From Sandaracinaceae bacterium (GTDB lineage Bacteria > Myxococcota_A > Polyangia > Polyangiales > Houyiibacteriaceae): 64,000 bases of DNA. A program made the translations under genes and the position numbers. The notes below the pieces were generated by a model. It saw only the letters and a list, made by a program, of their open reading frames with translations, had not been told where the DNA came from and did not search any database. The stretch lies in NCBI GenBank assembly GCA_020633075.1, contig JACKEI010000003.1:434001-498000 (forward strand). Reading direction: 5' to 3'. Of this stretch, positions 7,463 to 15,616 are shown one piece after another (position 1 is the first letter of the stretch; every line of letters starts with the position of its first letter).

Positions 7463-8352
7463 CAGTCCGTTGAAGAACCCTGGCCGGCGCCGCCGAGGGC
7501 GTCCTGGCCCCGCCAGCGTCCGTCACGCAGCGTGAGCCTGGTGGGGCCCGGCAGCGCCCGCGTGGGCACGCTGTGGGCGGGGTCGCCGGGAAAGCAGAGC
7601 GTGAAGCCCTCCGCGCCGGTCACGAGCTCCGGCTGCAGCGAGGCGGTGGGGGTGGCGCGCGTGTGTGCCATGGCCTCGGCCGCGCTCCCGAACTCGGCCA
7701 GCGCCTGCAGCGTCATCCAGGTGGGGGGGAGCAGCGCCAGGGTGCCGTCGGCGTGGCGCGTGAGAGCCTCGCGCGCGCCCAGCCAGATGGCCCGGTCCGT
7801 CTCGGAGCCGTCTGCGAGGCCCTCCTGATGCGGTGGCGCCTCGGTCAAGAAGAAGCGCGCGTCGAAGCGGCGAGTCTCGACCGTGGGCGTGATCCAGCGG
7901 CTGAACGGCTCCATCGCGTCCAGATCCAGGCGCAGGTCGAGGGCGGCCAGCGTTGCCAGGAAGCCCCGCTCGGCCAGCTGCGCGCGCGCGCCCAGGCGGG
8001 CTGGCTCCAGCTCGGGGGGAGCGCCGGGGATCAGACCCGACTCCTCGAAGGTCTCCCGAAACGCGGTCATGAAGAGCCCCAGGGCCGTCGGGACGTCGAT
8101 GTCTTCCCCCAGCCTCCCGGGCGCCGCAGCGACGTCCTCGACCTGGATGTAGGCGTGCAGCGCGGGGTCCATGTCCGCGGCGTCCACCTTGCCTCCGGGG
8201 AAGAGGTGCATGCCCCCGAGGAAGCCCACCTGCGCGTGGCGGCGCATCAGGAAGACCTCGACGCCAGACCCCCCCGGTCGCGTCGCGTCTCGCACGAGCA
8301 CCACCGTGGCGGCGTCCCGCGGCCGCGTGTCGGGCGCCTGGCTGGCGCTCAT
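7459..8352 (-). CDS. Nudix hydrolase (NUDT19/CoA-hydrolase-like)
   Basis: A 297-residue Nudix protein. The Nudix box is visible as G...FRETFEESGLI (about residues 112-128), containing the RExxEExG core that binds Mg2+. The N-terminal DAATVVLVRD, VEVFLMRRH and GGMHLFPGGKVD segments match the subgroup with NUDT7/8/19, often CoA or acyl-CoA diphosphatases. The substrate is not proven here. It is coupled to the upstream XRE regulator by a 4-nt ATGA overlap, so it is likely under that regulator's control. Its 3' end overlaps the diguanylate cyclase stop. Confidence 0.88.
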   Translation of the reverse strand: MSASQAPDTRPRDAATVVLVRDATRPGGSGVEVFLMRRHAQVGFLGGMHLFPGGKVDAADMDPALHAYIQVEDVAAAPGRLGEDIDVPTALGLFMTAFRETFEESGLIPGAPPELEPARLGARAQLAERGFLATLAALDLRLDLDAMEPFSRWITPTVETRRFDARFFLTEAPPHQEGLADGSETDRAIWLGAREALTRHADGTLALLPPTWMTLQALAEFGSAAEAMAHTRATPTASLQPELVTGAEGFTLCFPGDPAHSVPTRALPGPTRLTLRDGRWRGQDALGGAGQGSSTDC

Positions 8353-9158
8353 TCCTCCACCAGCACGTGGCTGGTAGAGACGCCGATGGCCTGAGCCAAA
8401 CGGGCGAGGGTCTCGAGCGACGGCGTGTGCCGGCCGGCCTCCACGCGCGCGATGTTGGGGCGGTGGATGCCCGTGCGCCGGGCGAGCTCCGCCTGCGTGA
8501 GGCCAGCCTCGAGGCGCAGGGAGCGGAGCCGCGCGCCCAGCCGGGCGCCGTCCATGGGGGTGTCATCCGTGACAGCACCCCGGGGGCCGACGCGCCGAGC
8601 CTCGAGGGCGAGCGTGATGCCCGACGCGAGCCCGAGCATGGCGCGCGTCGCGTTGTCCTCGAGGTCGATGGACTCCACGTCGCTGCCGTCGTCTTCGGGG
8701 GACAGCGGCCGCTTCAGCAAGACGGAGCCACCGTCTCCCAGGATCGCCAGCACCTCGCCCTCGCGCGGGCTGATGGTCACGAACTCGAACTTGTTCTGAC
8801 GTAGCTCGTCCAGGCGACGCGCGAGGCTGCTGGCCAGGCGGCCGATGTCGCTCGCGCTGCGCGCGACCAGCCCGCGACACATCTCGTCCACCACGTCGTC
8901 GACGGGCGCGTCGCTCGCGGAGGCATCCACGCAGGCGACGGAGCGGCAGGCCAGGGCGAAGCCGACGGCCTCCAAGAGACCGTCATCGTCCAGGCCGGCT
9001 GCGGCGGCGTCGATGACGAGCGCCGGCTGTGCGGCGGTGAGCGAACCGAGCGCGTCAGGGGCCAGCGTCAGCACGCTCAACCCTGCGGCTTCGAGCGCTG
9101 CACGCCAAGTATCGTGGAACGCGTTTCGGTCGGTGAGGAGCGTGACGGTGGCGGTCAT
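8349..9158 (-). CDS. XRE-family regulator with N-terminal pseudo-receiver
   Basis: A 269-residue two-part protein. Residues about 200-266 form a Cro/C1-type helix-turn-helix (LGARLRSLRLEAGLTQAELA, then GIHRPNIARVEAGRHTPSLETLARLAQAIGV). Residues 1-110 resemble a degenerate response-regulator or flavodoxin fold: VTLLTDRNAF, ALVIDAAAAG and VACVDAS fit strands, but no usual Asp-Asp-Lys set is clear. The gene overlaps the Nudix gene by 4 nt, implying a two-gene operon in which the regulator may control or sense a metabolite handled by the hydrolase. The upstream 270 nt to prs contain the prs promoter. Confidence 0.78.
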   Translation of the reverse strand: MTATVTLLTDRNAFHDTWRAALEAAGLSVLTLAPDALGSLTAAQPALVIDAAAAGLDDDGLLEAVGFALACRSVACVDASASDAPVDDVVDEMCRGLVARSASDIGRLASSLARRLDELRQNKFEFVTISPREGEVLAILGDGGSVLLKRPLSPEDDGSDVESIDLEDNATRAMLGLASGITLALEARRVGPRGAVTDDTPMDGARLGARLRSLRLEAGLTQAELARRTGIHRPNIARVEAGRHTPSLETLARLAQAIGVSTSHVLVEE

Positions 9159-9311
9159 GGGTATCTACCCCGGGAAGCGGGACGGCGAGATCTACCGCAG
9201 GTGGCCCTCCGGCTCAACCCACGTCGCCCACCGGGGGGTGGTGGACGATTCAGGCGGCGACCCTTACACGAGAACGAGGGAGCGTCACGTCCCAACGCGC
9301 GGGACCCTCGG

Positions 9312-9340
9312 TTGACAGGGCCGACCTCTATTGCTACGCC
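9312..9340 (+). promoter_or_regulatory. Candidate prs promoter
   Basis: A perfect -35 TTGACA (9312-9317) is followed after 17 bp by TGC-TACGCC (hexamer 9335-9340), an extended -10-like element of the TGCTAYGC type that recurs in this window. The predicted start of transcription near 9347 leaves a leader of about 80 nt before prs. Confidence 0.5.
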
Positions 9341-9428
9341 CGGCCCCCGTCCCCCGAGTGCCCGCGGCCAGAGCCACGCGGCGCGCAGACTAGGAACGTC
9401 AGCCGTGAACACATTCAAGGAAAGCCCG

Positions 9429-10370
9429 ATGTTCAAGTCCACCTGCGTGTTCTCGGGCACCGCGCACCCCGAGCTAGCGAAGCAGATCGCCACGTACCTG
9501 GAGCTGCCGCTCGGGCGCTGTAGGACGCCACGCTTCTCCGATGGCGAGGTCTTCACCGAGATCCAGGAGAACGTCCGCGGCGTGGACGTGTACGTGATCC
9601 AGCCCACCTGCGCGCCGGTGAACGAAAACCTGATGGAGCTGCTGGTCATGGCCGACGCTCTCAAGCGCGCCTCGGCGGGCTCCATCACGGCCGTGCTTCC
9701 TTACTACGGATACGCGCGGCAGGACCGCAAGGCCGCACCACGCACGCCCATCACGGCCAAGCTCGTCGCGGACCTCTTGAGCGCCTCGGGCATCAACCGC
9801 GTCGTCGCCATCGACCTGCACGCGGCCCAGATCCAGGGCTTCTTCAACGTGCCCTTCGACCACCTCTTCGCCATGCCCGTGTTCTTGGAGCACCTGCGCC
9901 CGCGCTTCAGCGAGCCGCCGGTCTACGTCTCGCCCGACGCTGGCGGCGTGGAGCGCACCCGCGCCTACGCCAAGCGCCTCGGGGCGGACCTGGCCATCAT
10001 CGACAAGCGCCGTGAGCGCGCGGGCGTGAGCGAGGTCATGCACATCATCGGCGACGTGCGCGACCGCGACTGTGTGATCTTGGACGACATGATCGACACG
10101 GCCGGCACGCTCACCAACGCCGCCAAGGCCCTGTCCGACAAGGGGGCCAAGCGCGTCCTGGCGGCGGCCACCCACGCGGTGCTCTCGGGCCCGGCCGTGG
10201 AGCGCATCGCCGCGTCCTGTCTGGACGAGGTCATCGTGACGGACACCATCCCCCTCTCGCCGGCCGCCGTGGCCACGGGCAAGTTCCGCGTCCTCAGTGT
10301 CGCGCGTCTGCTTGGCGAAGCCATCAAGCGGATCCACCATAGCGACTCGGTGAGCTCCCTCTTCGTCTGA
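9429..10370 (+). CDS. prs: Ribose-phosphate pyrophosphokinase (PRPP synthase)
   Basis: A 313-residue enzyme that converts ribose 5-phosphate and ATP to PRPP for nucleotide, His and Trp synthesis. The family blocks are all present: FSDGEVFTEIQENVRGVDVYVIQ, YYGYARQDRK, AIDLHAAQIQGFF and the PRPP-binding VILDDMIDTAGTL near residues 217-229. ATG 9429 is chosen because AAGGAAAG lies 7 nt upstream; the open frame continues far 5' but with non-family sequence. It is followed 77 nt later by rplY and then pth, the conserved prs-rplY-pth order. Cytosolic. Confidence 0.97.
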   Translation: MFKSTCVFSGTAHPELAKQIATYLELPLGRCRTPRFSDGEVFTEIQENVRGVDVYVIQPTCAPVNENLMELLVMADALKRASAGSITAVLPYYGYARQDRKAAPRTPITAKLVADLLSASGINRVVAIDLHAAQIQGFFNVPFDHLFAMPVFLEHLRPRFSEPPVYVSPDAGGVERTRAYAKRLGADLAIIDKRRERAGVSEVMHIIGDVRDRDCVILDDMIDTAGTLTNAAKALSDKGAKRVLAAATHAVLSGPAVERIAASCLDEVIVTDTIPLSPAAVATGKFRVLSVARLLGEAIKRIHHSDSVSSLFV

Positions 10371-10447
10371 GCTCCCCCCTTTTCGAGTTTGCCGCGCGCG
10401 GGTGTTCCGGCGCGGTCAGCATCAACGCAATCAGGAGAATTCAACAC

Positions 10448-11071
10448 ATGGAAACGATGACGCTGCAGGCTGAGGTCCGCACAGAGAGCGGAAAGGGGCC
10501 AGCTCGTCGGCTGCGTGCAAGTGGGAAGATCCCGGCCGTCGTGTACGGCCCCGGTATCGACCCGACGCCGCTCACGGTGAACCCCACGGAGATCCTCAAG
10601 GGCCTGCGCAGCAAGCGCGGCCGCAATGTCGCCTACGACCTCACCTTCGGGGGCAAGCAGGCCCTCGTGATGGTGCGCGACCTCGAGGTGGACCCCGTCT
10701 CCCGTGAGCTGCTGCACGTGGACTTCCTGAGCGTGGCACCCGAGGTGCCCGTGAAGGTCTCCGTGCCCCTCAGCACCACCGGTCGCGCCAAGGGCGTGGT
10801 CAAGGGCGGGCTCCTGAACGTGACGCTCCGCACGGTGCCGCTCCTCTCGCCCCCCAAGCTCGTGCCGGAGGAGATCGTCCTGGACGTGACCGGCCTCGAC
10901 GTGGGCGAGTCGATCGTCGTGAAGGACCTGCAGCTGGCCGAGGGCGTGGTCTGCGCGCTCCCCGCGGACCGCACGCTCGTCTCCATCCAGGAGAACCGTC
11001 GCGCCATCGCGGCGGCCGAGGCGGCGGCTGCGGCGGCTGCGGCGGCTCCGGCGGCCAAGAAGAAGAAGTGA
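10448..11071 (+). CDS. rplY: 50S ribosomal protein L25/general stress protein Ctc
   Basis: A 207-residue bL25 of the long Ctc/TL5 type: a 5S rRNA-binding N-terminal domain (residues 1-90, starting LQAEVRTESGKGPARRLRASGKIPAVVYG) plus the C-terminal beta domain (about 95-185). The tail is an alanine run ending in KKKK, common in high-GC genomes. The start has an AGGAG Shine-Dalgarno about 10 nt upstream. It lies between prs and pth and is followed by a clear terminator, so prs-rplY may be transcribed together and pth partly separately. Confidence 0.95.
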   Translation: METMTLQAEVRTESGKGPARRLRASGKIPAVVYGPGIDPTPLTVNPTEILKGLRSKRGRNVAYDLTFGGKQALVMVRDLEVDPVSRELLHVDFLSVAPEVPVKVSVPLSTTGRAKGVVKGGLLNVTLRTVPLLSPPKLVPEEIVLDVTGLDVGESIVVKDLQLAEGVVCALPADRTLVSIQENRRAIAAAEAAAAAAAAAPAAKKKK

Positions 11072-11112
11072 GGCCGTGACGGGCGGCTCACCCCGTCCGC
11101 CTCACGCTCTCG

Positions 11113-11158
11113 GAGGGCGGCGACGTTCACGCGGCGTCGCCCTCTCTTCGTTTTTTCG
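11113..11158 (+). terminator. Rho-independent terminator after rplY
   Basis: GAGGGCG...CGCCCTC gives a 7-bp stem extendable by two or three pairs, followed by TCTTCG and six T. It is placed 42 nt after the rplY stop. Confidence 0.75.
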
Positions 11159-11194
11159 CTCCGTTCTCGCGATGGGGCGCGCAGGAAGGGCTCC

Positions 11195-11752
11195 ATGCAC
11201 TTAGTCGTCGGGCTCGGGAACCCCGGGCCGAAGTACAGCGGGAACCGCCACAACGTGGGCTTCATGGTCGTCGACCGGCTGGCTGCACGCTGGGCCGCGC
11301 CCGCCTTCCGAGACAAGTTCAAGGCCGAGACCACCAAGGGCCTGCTCCGCCAGGGGGACGTGGTGCTGCTCAAGCCGCAGACCTTCATGAACCTGAGCGG
11401 CGAGTCCGTGCAGCCGGCGATGGCGTTCTACAAGGTGGACCTCGAGCACGTGCTCTGCGTGCACGACGAGCTCGACTTGGAGTTTGGTGTGGTGCGCCTG
11501 AAGGTGGGCGGCGGCACGGCGGGGCACAACGGGCTCAAGTCCATGGTGCAGCGCTGCGGCGGCAACGGCTTTGCCCGGGTGCGCGTGGGGATTGGGCGGC
11601 CGCCGGTGCGCACCGAGTCCCACGTTCTCAGCGACTTCGACAGCAGCGAGCGGGCGGAGCTGGGCGACGTGATCGAGCGGGCCTGCGACATGGTGGAGGC
11701 GTGCATCCTGGAGGGCGCCACCGCGGCCATGAACCGCTATCACGGGGCTTAG
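11195..11752 (+). CDS. pth: Peptidyl-tRNA hydrolase
   Basis: A 185-residue enzyme that cleaves the ester bond of peptidyl-tRNAs released from stalled ribosomes. Key blocks are LVVGLGNPGPKYSGNRHNVGF (catalytic His near residue 20), KPQTFMNLSGESV, HDELDLEFG and GGGTAGHNGLKS. Length is typical (about 185-195). The start ATG 11195 is required by the N-terminal strand. The next gene begins 4 nt downstream, so the murein-endopeptidase-like lipoprotein is probably co-transcribed. Confidence 0.97.
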   Translation: MHLVVGLGNPGPKYSGNRHNVGFMVVDRLAARWAAPAFRDKFKAETTKGLLRQGDVVLLKPQTFMNLSGESVQPAMAFYKVDLEHVLCVHDELDLEFGVVRLKVGGGTAGHNGLKSMVQRCGGNGFARVRVGIGRPPVRTESHVLSDFDSSERAELGDVIERACDMVEACILEGATAAMNRYHGA

Positions 11753-11756
11753 GGCC

Positions 11757-12881
11757 ATGCGTTCTTCTTCCTCACACCCGTCCCACGTGCACTCGCCTCG
11801 CCTGACCCCGGCGCCTCTGCGTGCGCGGCGCTGGCTCGTGTCCGTGGTCGCGTTCGGGCTCGGCGCGGTCGCTCTGGTGGCCTGCGGTGGGGAGCCACAG
11901 AGCGCTCCCGAGGGCGAGCGAGTCCCCCACACGGGCGAAGGCTCGAGCGAACCGGTGGCCGGTGGTTCTGGAGCACTGGGTTCGGACGATGGGGACGGCC
12001 AAGACGCTGTGCCCGACGAGGCGGCAGACGACGGTGGCGCCGAGGTCGAAGCGGCGGGTGGGGCGGCCGAAGCGGACGCGCCGGCGGGCGAGCCCCTGGC
12101 GTGGGACTCCGACATCGACTGCCGCATCCCGCCCATGGCCATCGCCCGGCCGGCGGCCTGCGCGGCAGGGGCCGAGTACCCCGAGTGCAAGTGGGGCATG
12201 CCGGACACCGACGCGGCGGGCGGCCTCTACACGCGCTGGCGCAACACCATCGACGAGCACACCTGGGGACGCCCCGCGCTGGTGGGCGTGCTGCTGGCCA
12301 CGTCGTACGCATTCCGCCAGCGCTTCCCGAACCAGGAGCTGCTCATCGGCGACCTGGACGCCCCCGGCCCACGCCACGTGACGCACAAGACGGGGGTGGA
12401 CGTGGACCTCTACCTGCCCAACACGCTCATGGTCGAGAACCTCGGTGCGCGTCGCTACCGGCCGAACTACCGGACCATGTCCAACGTGAACATCGAGCAC
12501 GCGCGGCACCGCGTGGAGGCCCTGGCGCGCATCCTGGCCGTCTGCACCGAGGGGCGCCTGCGCATCTACTACAACGACACCGTGGTGCGTGACCGCTTCC
12601 ACGCCTGGTTCGACGCGCGGGGCTACGTGACCCCCTTCGGGCGACCGATGCAGCGCCACAACCCGCTACACGACTTCCACTTCCACGTGACCATCGCCGA
12701 GGACACGCCGCTGCCCCCCTGGCTGCGCCCGTACACGGGTGAGCACCCGGTGCGCGAGATCGACGCCCCGCCCGCCATCGAAGGCGTCACGGTCTTCGCG
12801 CCGCAGGCGCCGGCGGGGGGATCGGGGCAGGACGCGACCATGGCCCCTGGGTCGGGCACGACCATGGCTCCCGCCCCCTGA
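11757..12881 (+). CDS. MepA-like murein endopeptidase lipoprotein
   Basis: A 374-residue protein. A long basic start precedes a signal segment (about residues 25-43) ending in a lipobox-like LVACGG, then about 65 acidic low-complexity residues. The C-terminal domain (about 115-350) resembles penicillin-insensitive murein endopeptidase (LAS metallopeptidase fold): HVTHKTGVDVDLYLP supplies a His/Asp zinc pair and HNPLHDFHFHVTI supplies the HxH motif. It would cut peptidoglycan cross-links in the periplasm from a lipid anchor. The gene starts 4 nt after pth. E. coli MepA is a soluble periplasmic protein, so the lipid anchor and acidic spacer are the unusual parts. Confidence 0.7.
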   Translation: MRSSSSHPSHVHSPRLTPAPLRARRWLVSVVAFGLGAVALVACGGEPQSAPEGERVPHTGEGSSEPVAGGSGALGSDDGDGQDAVPDEAADDGGAEVEAAGGAAEADAPAGEPLAWDSDIDCRIPPMAIARPAACAAGAEYPECKWGMPDTDAAGGLYTRWRNTIDEHTWGRPALVGVLLATSYAFRQRFPNQELLIGDLDAPGPRHVTHKTGVDVDLYLPNTLMVENLGARRYRPNYRTMSNVNIEHARHRVEALARILAVCTEGRLRIYYNDTVVRDRFHAWFDARGYVTPFGRPMQRHNPLHDFHFHVTIAEDTPLPPWLRPYTGEHPVREIDAPPAIEGVTVFAPQAPAGGSGQDATMAPGSGTTMAPAP

Positions 12882-12901
12882 GTGGGCCAGGCGCGCGCTA
12901 C

Positions 12902-13570
12902 TCAGGGCTGCTTGCGGCTGGCCTTCTCGACGTGGCCGGACACCCCAAAGCGCGCGCCCAGCACCTCTTGCACGCGACGCAGCGGGATCTTGCGGAAGAG
13001 CAGCCCGACCATGAGGTGGTACAGCACGTCCGCGGCTTCGCTTGCCACCGCCTCGTCGGACTCCTCCGCGATGGCCACGCTGACCTCGTCGGCCTCTTCG
13101 CGGATCTTCTCGCCGATCTTGGCCGCGCCCTTCACCAGCAGCGACTTGGTGTAGCTCTTGTCCGCCGTGGATGCGGCGCGCTCCGTGAGGGCGCCCTCTA
13201 GCGCGAGGAGCGTGGGCCGCCCGTGGTCTTGCTCGCTGGGCTCGACCCCTTCCGCGGTGACCCGCTGGAAGAAGCAGGTGTCCCGCCCAGTGTGGCAGCT
13301 GGGCCCCGCCGGGGCGGCCAGGTAGAGCACCGCGTCGGCGTCGCAGTCGGCCCACACCTCGCTCACCGCGATGGTGTTGCCGCTGGTCTCCCCCTTGAGC
13401 CACTGCGCGCCCCGCGAGCGGCTGTAGAAGTGAGCCTGCCCCGTGGCCAGCGTCGCCTCGAGCGCCGCCAGGTTGGCGTGCGCCAGCATGCGGATCTCGC
13501 CGCTGGCTTGGTCCTGCACCACCACCGTCACGAGGCCGGCCGCGTCCCACTTGAGCTCACTGAGTTGCAT
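12902..13570 (-). CDS. hisIE: Phosphoribosyl-AMP cyclohydrolase/phosphoribosyl-ATP pyrophosphatase
   Basis: A 222-residue bifunctional histidine biosynthesis enzyme (steps 2 and 3). The HisI domain is in residues 1-115, with FYSRSRGAQWLKGETSGN and the metal-binding WADCDADAVL and SCHTGRDTCFF. The HisE domain follows (about 120-210), with KIGEKIREEADEV and ADVLYHL. It is isolated from other his genes and convergent with the MepA-like gene 20 nt away. TAACCC lies 6 nt before the ATG and no Shine-Dalgarno is seen. Confidence 0.95.
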   Translation of the reverse strand: MQLSELKWDAAGLVTVVVQDQASGEIRMLAHANLAALEATLATGQAHFYSRSRGAQWLKGETSGNTIAVSEVWADCDADAVLYLAAPAGPSCHTGRDTCFFQRVTAEGVEPSEQDHGRPTLLALEGALTERAASTADKSYTKSLLVKGAAKIGEKIREEADEVSVAIAEESDEAVASEAADVLYHLMVGLLFRKIPLRRVQEVLGARFGVSGHVEKASRKQP

Positions 13571-13619
13571 GGCGTGGGGTTACGCGACCCGGGCCTCGGC
13601 GGCAAGGCGTGATGGGCCC

Positions 13620-14342
13620 TCAGCCGCGCAGGATGGCGGCCACCGCGTCGCGGCGCGCGCTCATGATGGCGTCCAGGTGCGAGAGCGCGCGGTCCGCCAT
13701 ACGGCTCGCGTCCTGTTCCGCCTGAGCGGCGTCGTCGGCCACGTCGTCGTACGCGCCCGCGGCGTTCGCCGCGACCTCGGCGCGCGTGGTGGCACGCTGC
13801 GCGAAGTGCTCCAGCAGCGTCCCGCTGGCCTCGCCCGCGGCCGCGATGGCCTGTGTCCAGGTCCCGCTCGGGCCCGATGGAGCCGAGTTCCCCCTCCCCG
13901 CGGCCGGCTTCACGCTCGCGCCGGCGGTCGTGTCGGGCGTCCCCGTCCCCAGGGCGCCCCCCGGCAGATCTGCGACGCTGCCCTGGGTCTCGGCACCGGC
14001 TCCGCAGACCTTTGGGCTGCCCGCGTTGCTGTCGCTCGCGCGCTCGCCGCCGCCCACGCTCTGGGCCAAGCTCGCGGCCGTCTGCGCCACCTGCTTCACC
14101 AGGCTGCCGGCCAGCGCGAGGCGCGCGGACTTGTGGGCTTGGCGGATGCCCGCGGCCTGCTGCTCTCGGCGGGCGTCGCGCGCGTCGTTGCGCAGCTCGC
14201 GTGAGCGCCGGGACTGCTCCTCGAGCTGGAGAACGATGCCCTCGATGCCGCAGTCGTTGGGGATGGACACGTGGGGCGGCAGCGCGGCCTCGCCTGCGGG
14301 GAGGCTGGGAGCCGGGGGAGGTGAGGATGGGATGCGAGACAT
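13620..14342 (-). CDS. Candidate type III secretion translocator SctB (small hydrophobic translocator)
   Basis: A 240-residue protein, last of the five-gene T3SS-like operon. A Pro-rich disordered start is followed by a charged helical segment (about residues 35-75, rich in RR/EE pairs), an amphipathic region about 75-95 (LALAGSLVKQVAQTAASLAQSV), a Gly/Pro/Thr-rich linker, and a C-terminal Ala-rich coiled coil (about 165-235). This layout recalls SctB proteins (YopD, IpaC, EspB), which pair with SctE to form the host-membrane pore. No strong sequence motif identifies the family, so the call rests mainly on position after SctE and on architecture. No signal peptide, as expected for a T3 substrate. 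Confidence 0.5.
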   Translation of the reverse strand: MSRIPSSPPPAPSLPAGEAALPPHVSIPNDCGIEGIVLQLEEQSRRSRELRNDARDARREQQAAGIRQAHKSARLALAGSLVKQVAQTAASLAQSVGGGERASDSNAGSPKVCGAGAETQGSVADLPGGALGTGTPDTTAGASVKPAAGRGNSAPSGPSGTWTQAIAAAGEASGTLLEHFAQRATTRAEVAANAAGAYDDVADDAAQAEQDASRMADRALSHLDAIMSARRDAVAAILRG

Positions 14343-14384
14343 GGGCTACTCCTGCGTGAGCGTGGGATCGGACGTGAACGGGCC

Positions 14385-15356
14385 TCAGGGGCTGAGGTGC
14401 GCGGCCAGCGCGCTGGTGGTGGTCTCTTGGGTCGTGAGCCAGGACTGCATGCGCTCGAGCACGCGCTGGTAGGTCTGGTGCGCCTCCTCGAGCACGGTGA
14501 CGGCGTCCTCCTGCCCGTCGCGGGCGAGGTCGAGCACCAAGCCCGCTTCGTCGCTCTCGGCGCTGGCCTCGTCAGCCATGTAGGTGAAGACCGACGCCGC
14601 CACTCCGGTTCCGAGGTCGGCCACGGTGGAGGCCACGTTGATGACGCGCGACGCGAGGTTGATCGCCTCTGTCACCGCGGTGGCGCTCGAGGCCGCCCCG
14701 CCCGCTGCGCCGGTGCCGAGCGACAGCGCCGTCCCGACGATCTTGAGCGCGAAGCCCACCCAGCCCGCCTTCTCTGGATCGACGCCCGCCTTGACCAAGA
14801 GCTTGGAGACGGCGTCGCCCGCGAGGATCAGCACGGCGCCCGCGATGGCGAGACCGGCCGCGACCCCGCCCGTGAAGGCGCCTGCCACGGCGCCCGCGGC
14901 CGTGATGATGCCAGCCACCAGCTTCTTCACCCAGCGCGGTGCGCCCCCCAGCAGGCGGTTGGCGCGGCGCTGCGCGCGCTGCGTCGCCTCCATCGCCTCC
15001 TGCTGCCGCTCGAGCGCGGTCTCCGCGGTGCGTTCGCCGGCTGCTGCCGCCGCCGTGCCGCGCGCCACGCCCTCGTCGCGCAGCTGCTGCTGCGCCAGGA
15101 GCATGGACCCGAAGCCGTCCAGCACGGTGTTGAGCGCCGCGACGGCGGCGGCCACGTCGGCCGGACGCGCTTGCCCACCGAGGGCCGGCGCGCTGAAGCG
15201 GGGCGCCGTCGCCAGGGCCTGCAGCGAGGGCGCGTCGCTGCCGCCCAGCGGAGTGGTCCGCGTGACCTCGGCGACCTCGGTCGCGCCCTGCGCGGCGCTC
15301 GGCGGTGGCGGGGCATCCACGGGTGTGGTGCTGGAGGGGGTGCTGGTGACGTTCAT
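14385..15356 (-). CDS. Type III secretion translocon protein SctE (YopB/IpaB-like)
   Basis: A 323-residue protein. Its order of parts matches large hydrophobic translocators: a Ser/Pro-rich N-terminus (1-65), a heptad-like coiled coil (about 70-137), a hydrophobic hairpin (about 146-182), a second hydrophobic stretch (about 198-220), then an amphipathic and coiled C-terminus. Gly/Ala-rich segments such as VAGIITAAGAVAGAFTGG resemble the IpaB/SipB transmembrane region. SctE inserts in a target-cell membrane and forms the pore with SctB. It starts 4 nt inside the preceding chaperone-like gene, the usual chaperone-translocator gene order. YopB (about 400) and EspD (about 380) are longer. Confidence 0.65.
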   Translation of the reverse strand: MNVTSTPSSTTPVDAPPPPSAAQGATEVAEVTRTTPLGGSDAPSLQALATAPRFSAPALGGQARPADVAAAVAALNTVLDGFGSMLLAQQQLRDEGVARGTAAAAAGERTAETALERQQEAMEATQRAQRRANRLLGGAPRWVKKLVAGIITAAGAVAGAFTGGVAAGLAIAGAVLILAGDAVSKLLVKAGVDPEKAGWVGFALKIVGTALSLGTGAAGGAASSATAVTEAINLASRVINVASTVADLGTGVAASVFTYMADEASAESDEAGLVLDLARDGQEDAVTVLEEAHQTYQRVLERMQSWLTTQETTTSALAAHLSP

Positions 15357-15616
15357 CGGGCGAGCTCCTGGGCGTAGCGGGTGTAGAGGTTGGCTTCGGG
15401 GATGCGCCCGCCAGCGCGCAGGGCCTCGCCCAGGCGTCGCCAGCGAACGGGGTTGAGGGGGTCGAGGTGGGCCGCGACCTGCAGCGTCTCGATGGCCTGC
15501 GCGGTCTTGCCGCTGGCCAGCTCCTGCTCACCCAGCGCGAACACGGCGTCACGCTGCTCCTGCGGGAGCTGCAGCAGGTCGGCGAGGTGGGCCACGGCGA
15601 CGAGACCTTCGCTCAT
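15353..15616 (-). CDS. Minimal TPR chaperone of T3SS translocators (SycD/LcrH-like)
   Basis: Only 87 residues. Residues 20-80 form two helix pairs of the tetratricopeptide type: RDAVFALGEQELASGKTAQA, IETLQVAAHLDPLNP and VRWRRLGEALRAGGRIPEA. Class II T3SS chaperones (SycD, IpgC, CesD) have about 160 residues with three TPRs and bind both translocators. This one has the right context (directly before SctE, 4-nt overlaps on both sides) but half the length. It could be a reduced chaperone or a different small TPR adaptor. Confidence 0.55.
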   Translation of the reverse strand: MSEGLVAVAHLADLLQLPQEQRDAVFALGEQELASGKTAQAIETLQVAAHLDPLNPVRWRRLGEALRAGGRIPEANLYTRYAQELAR

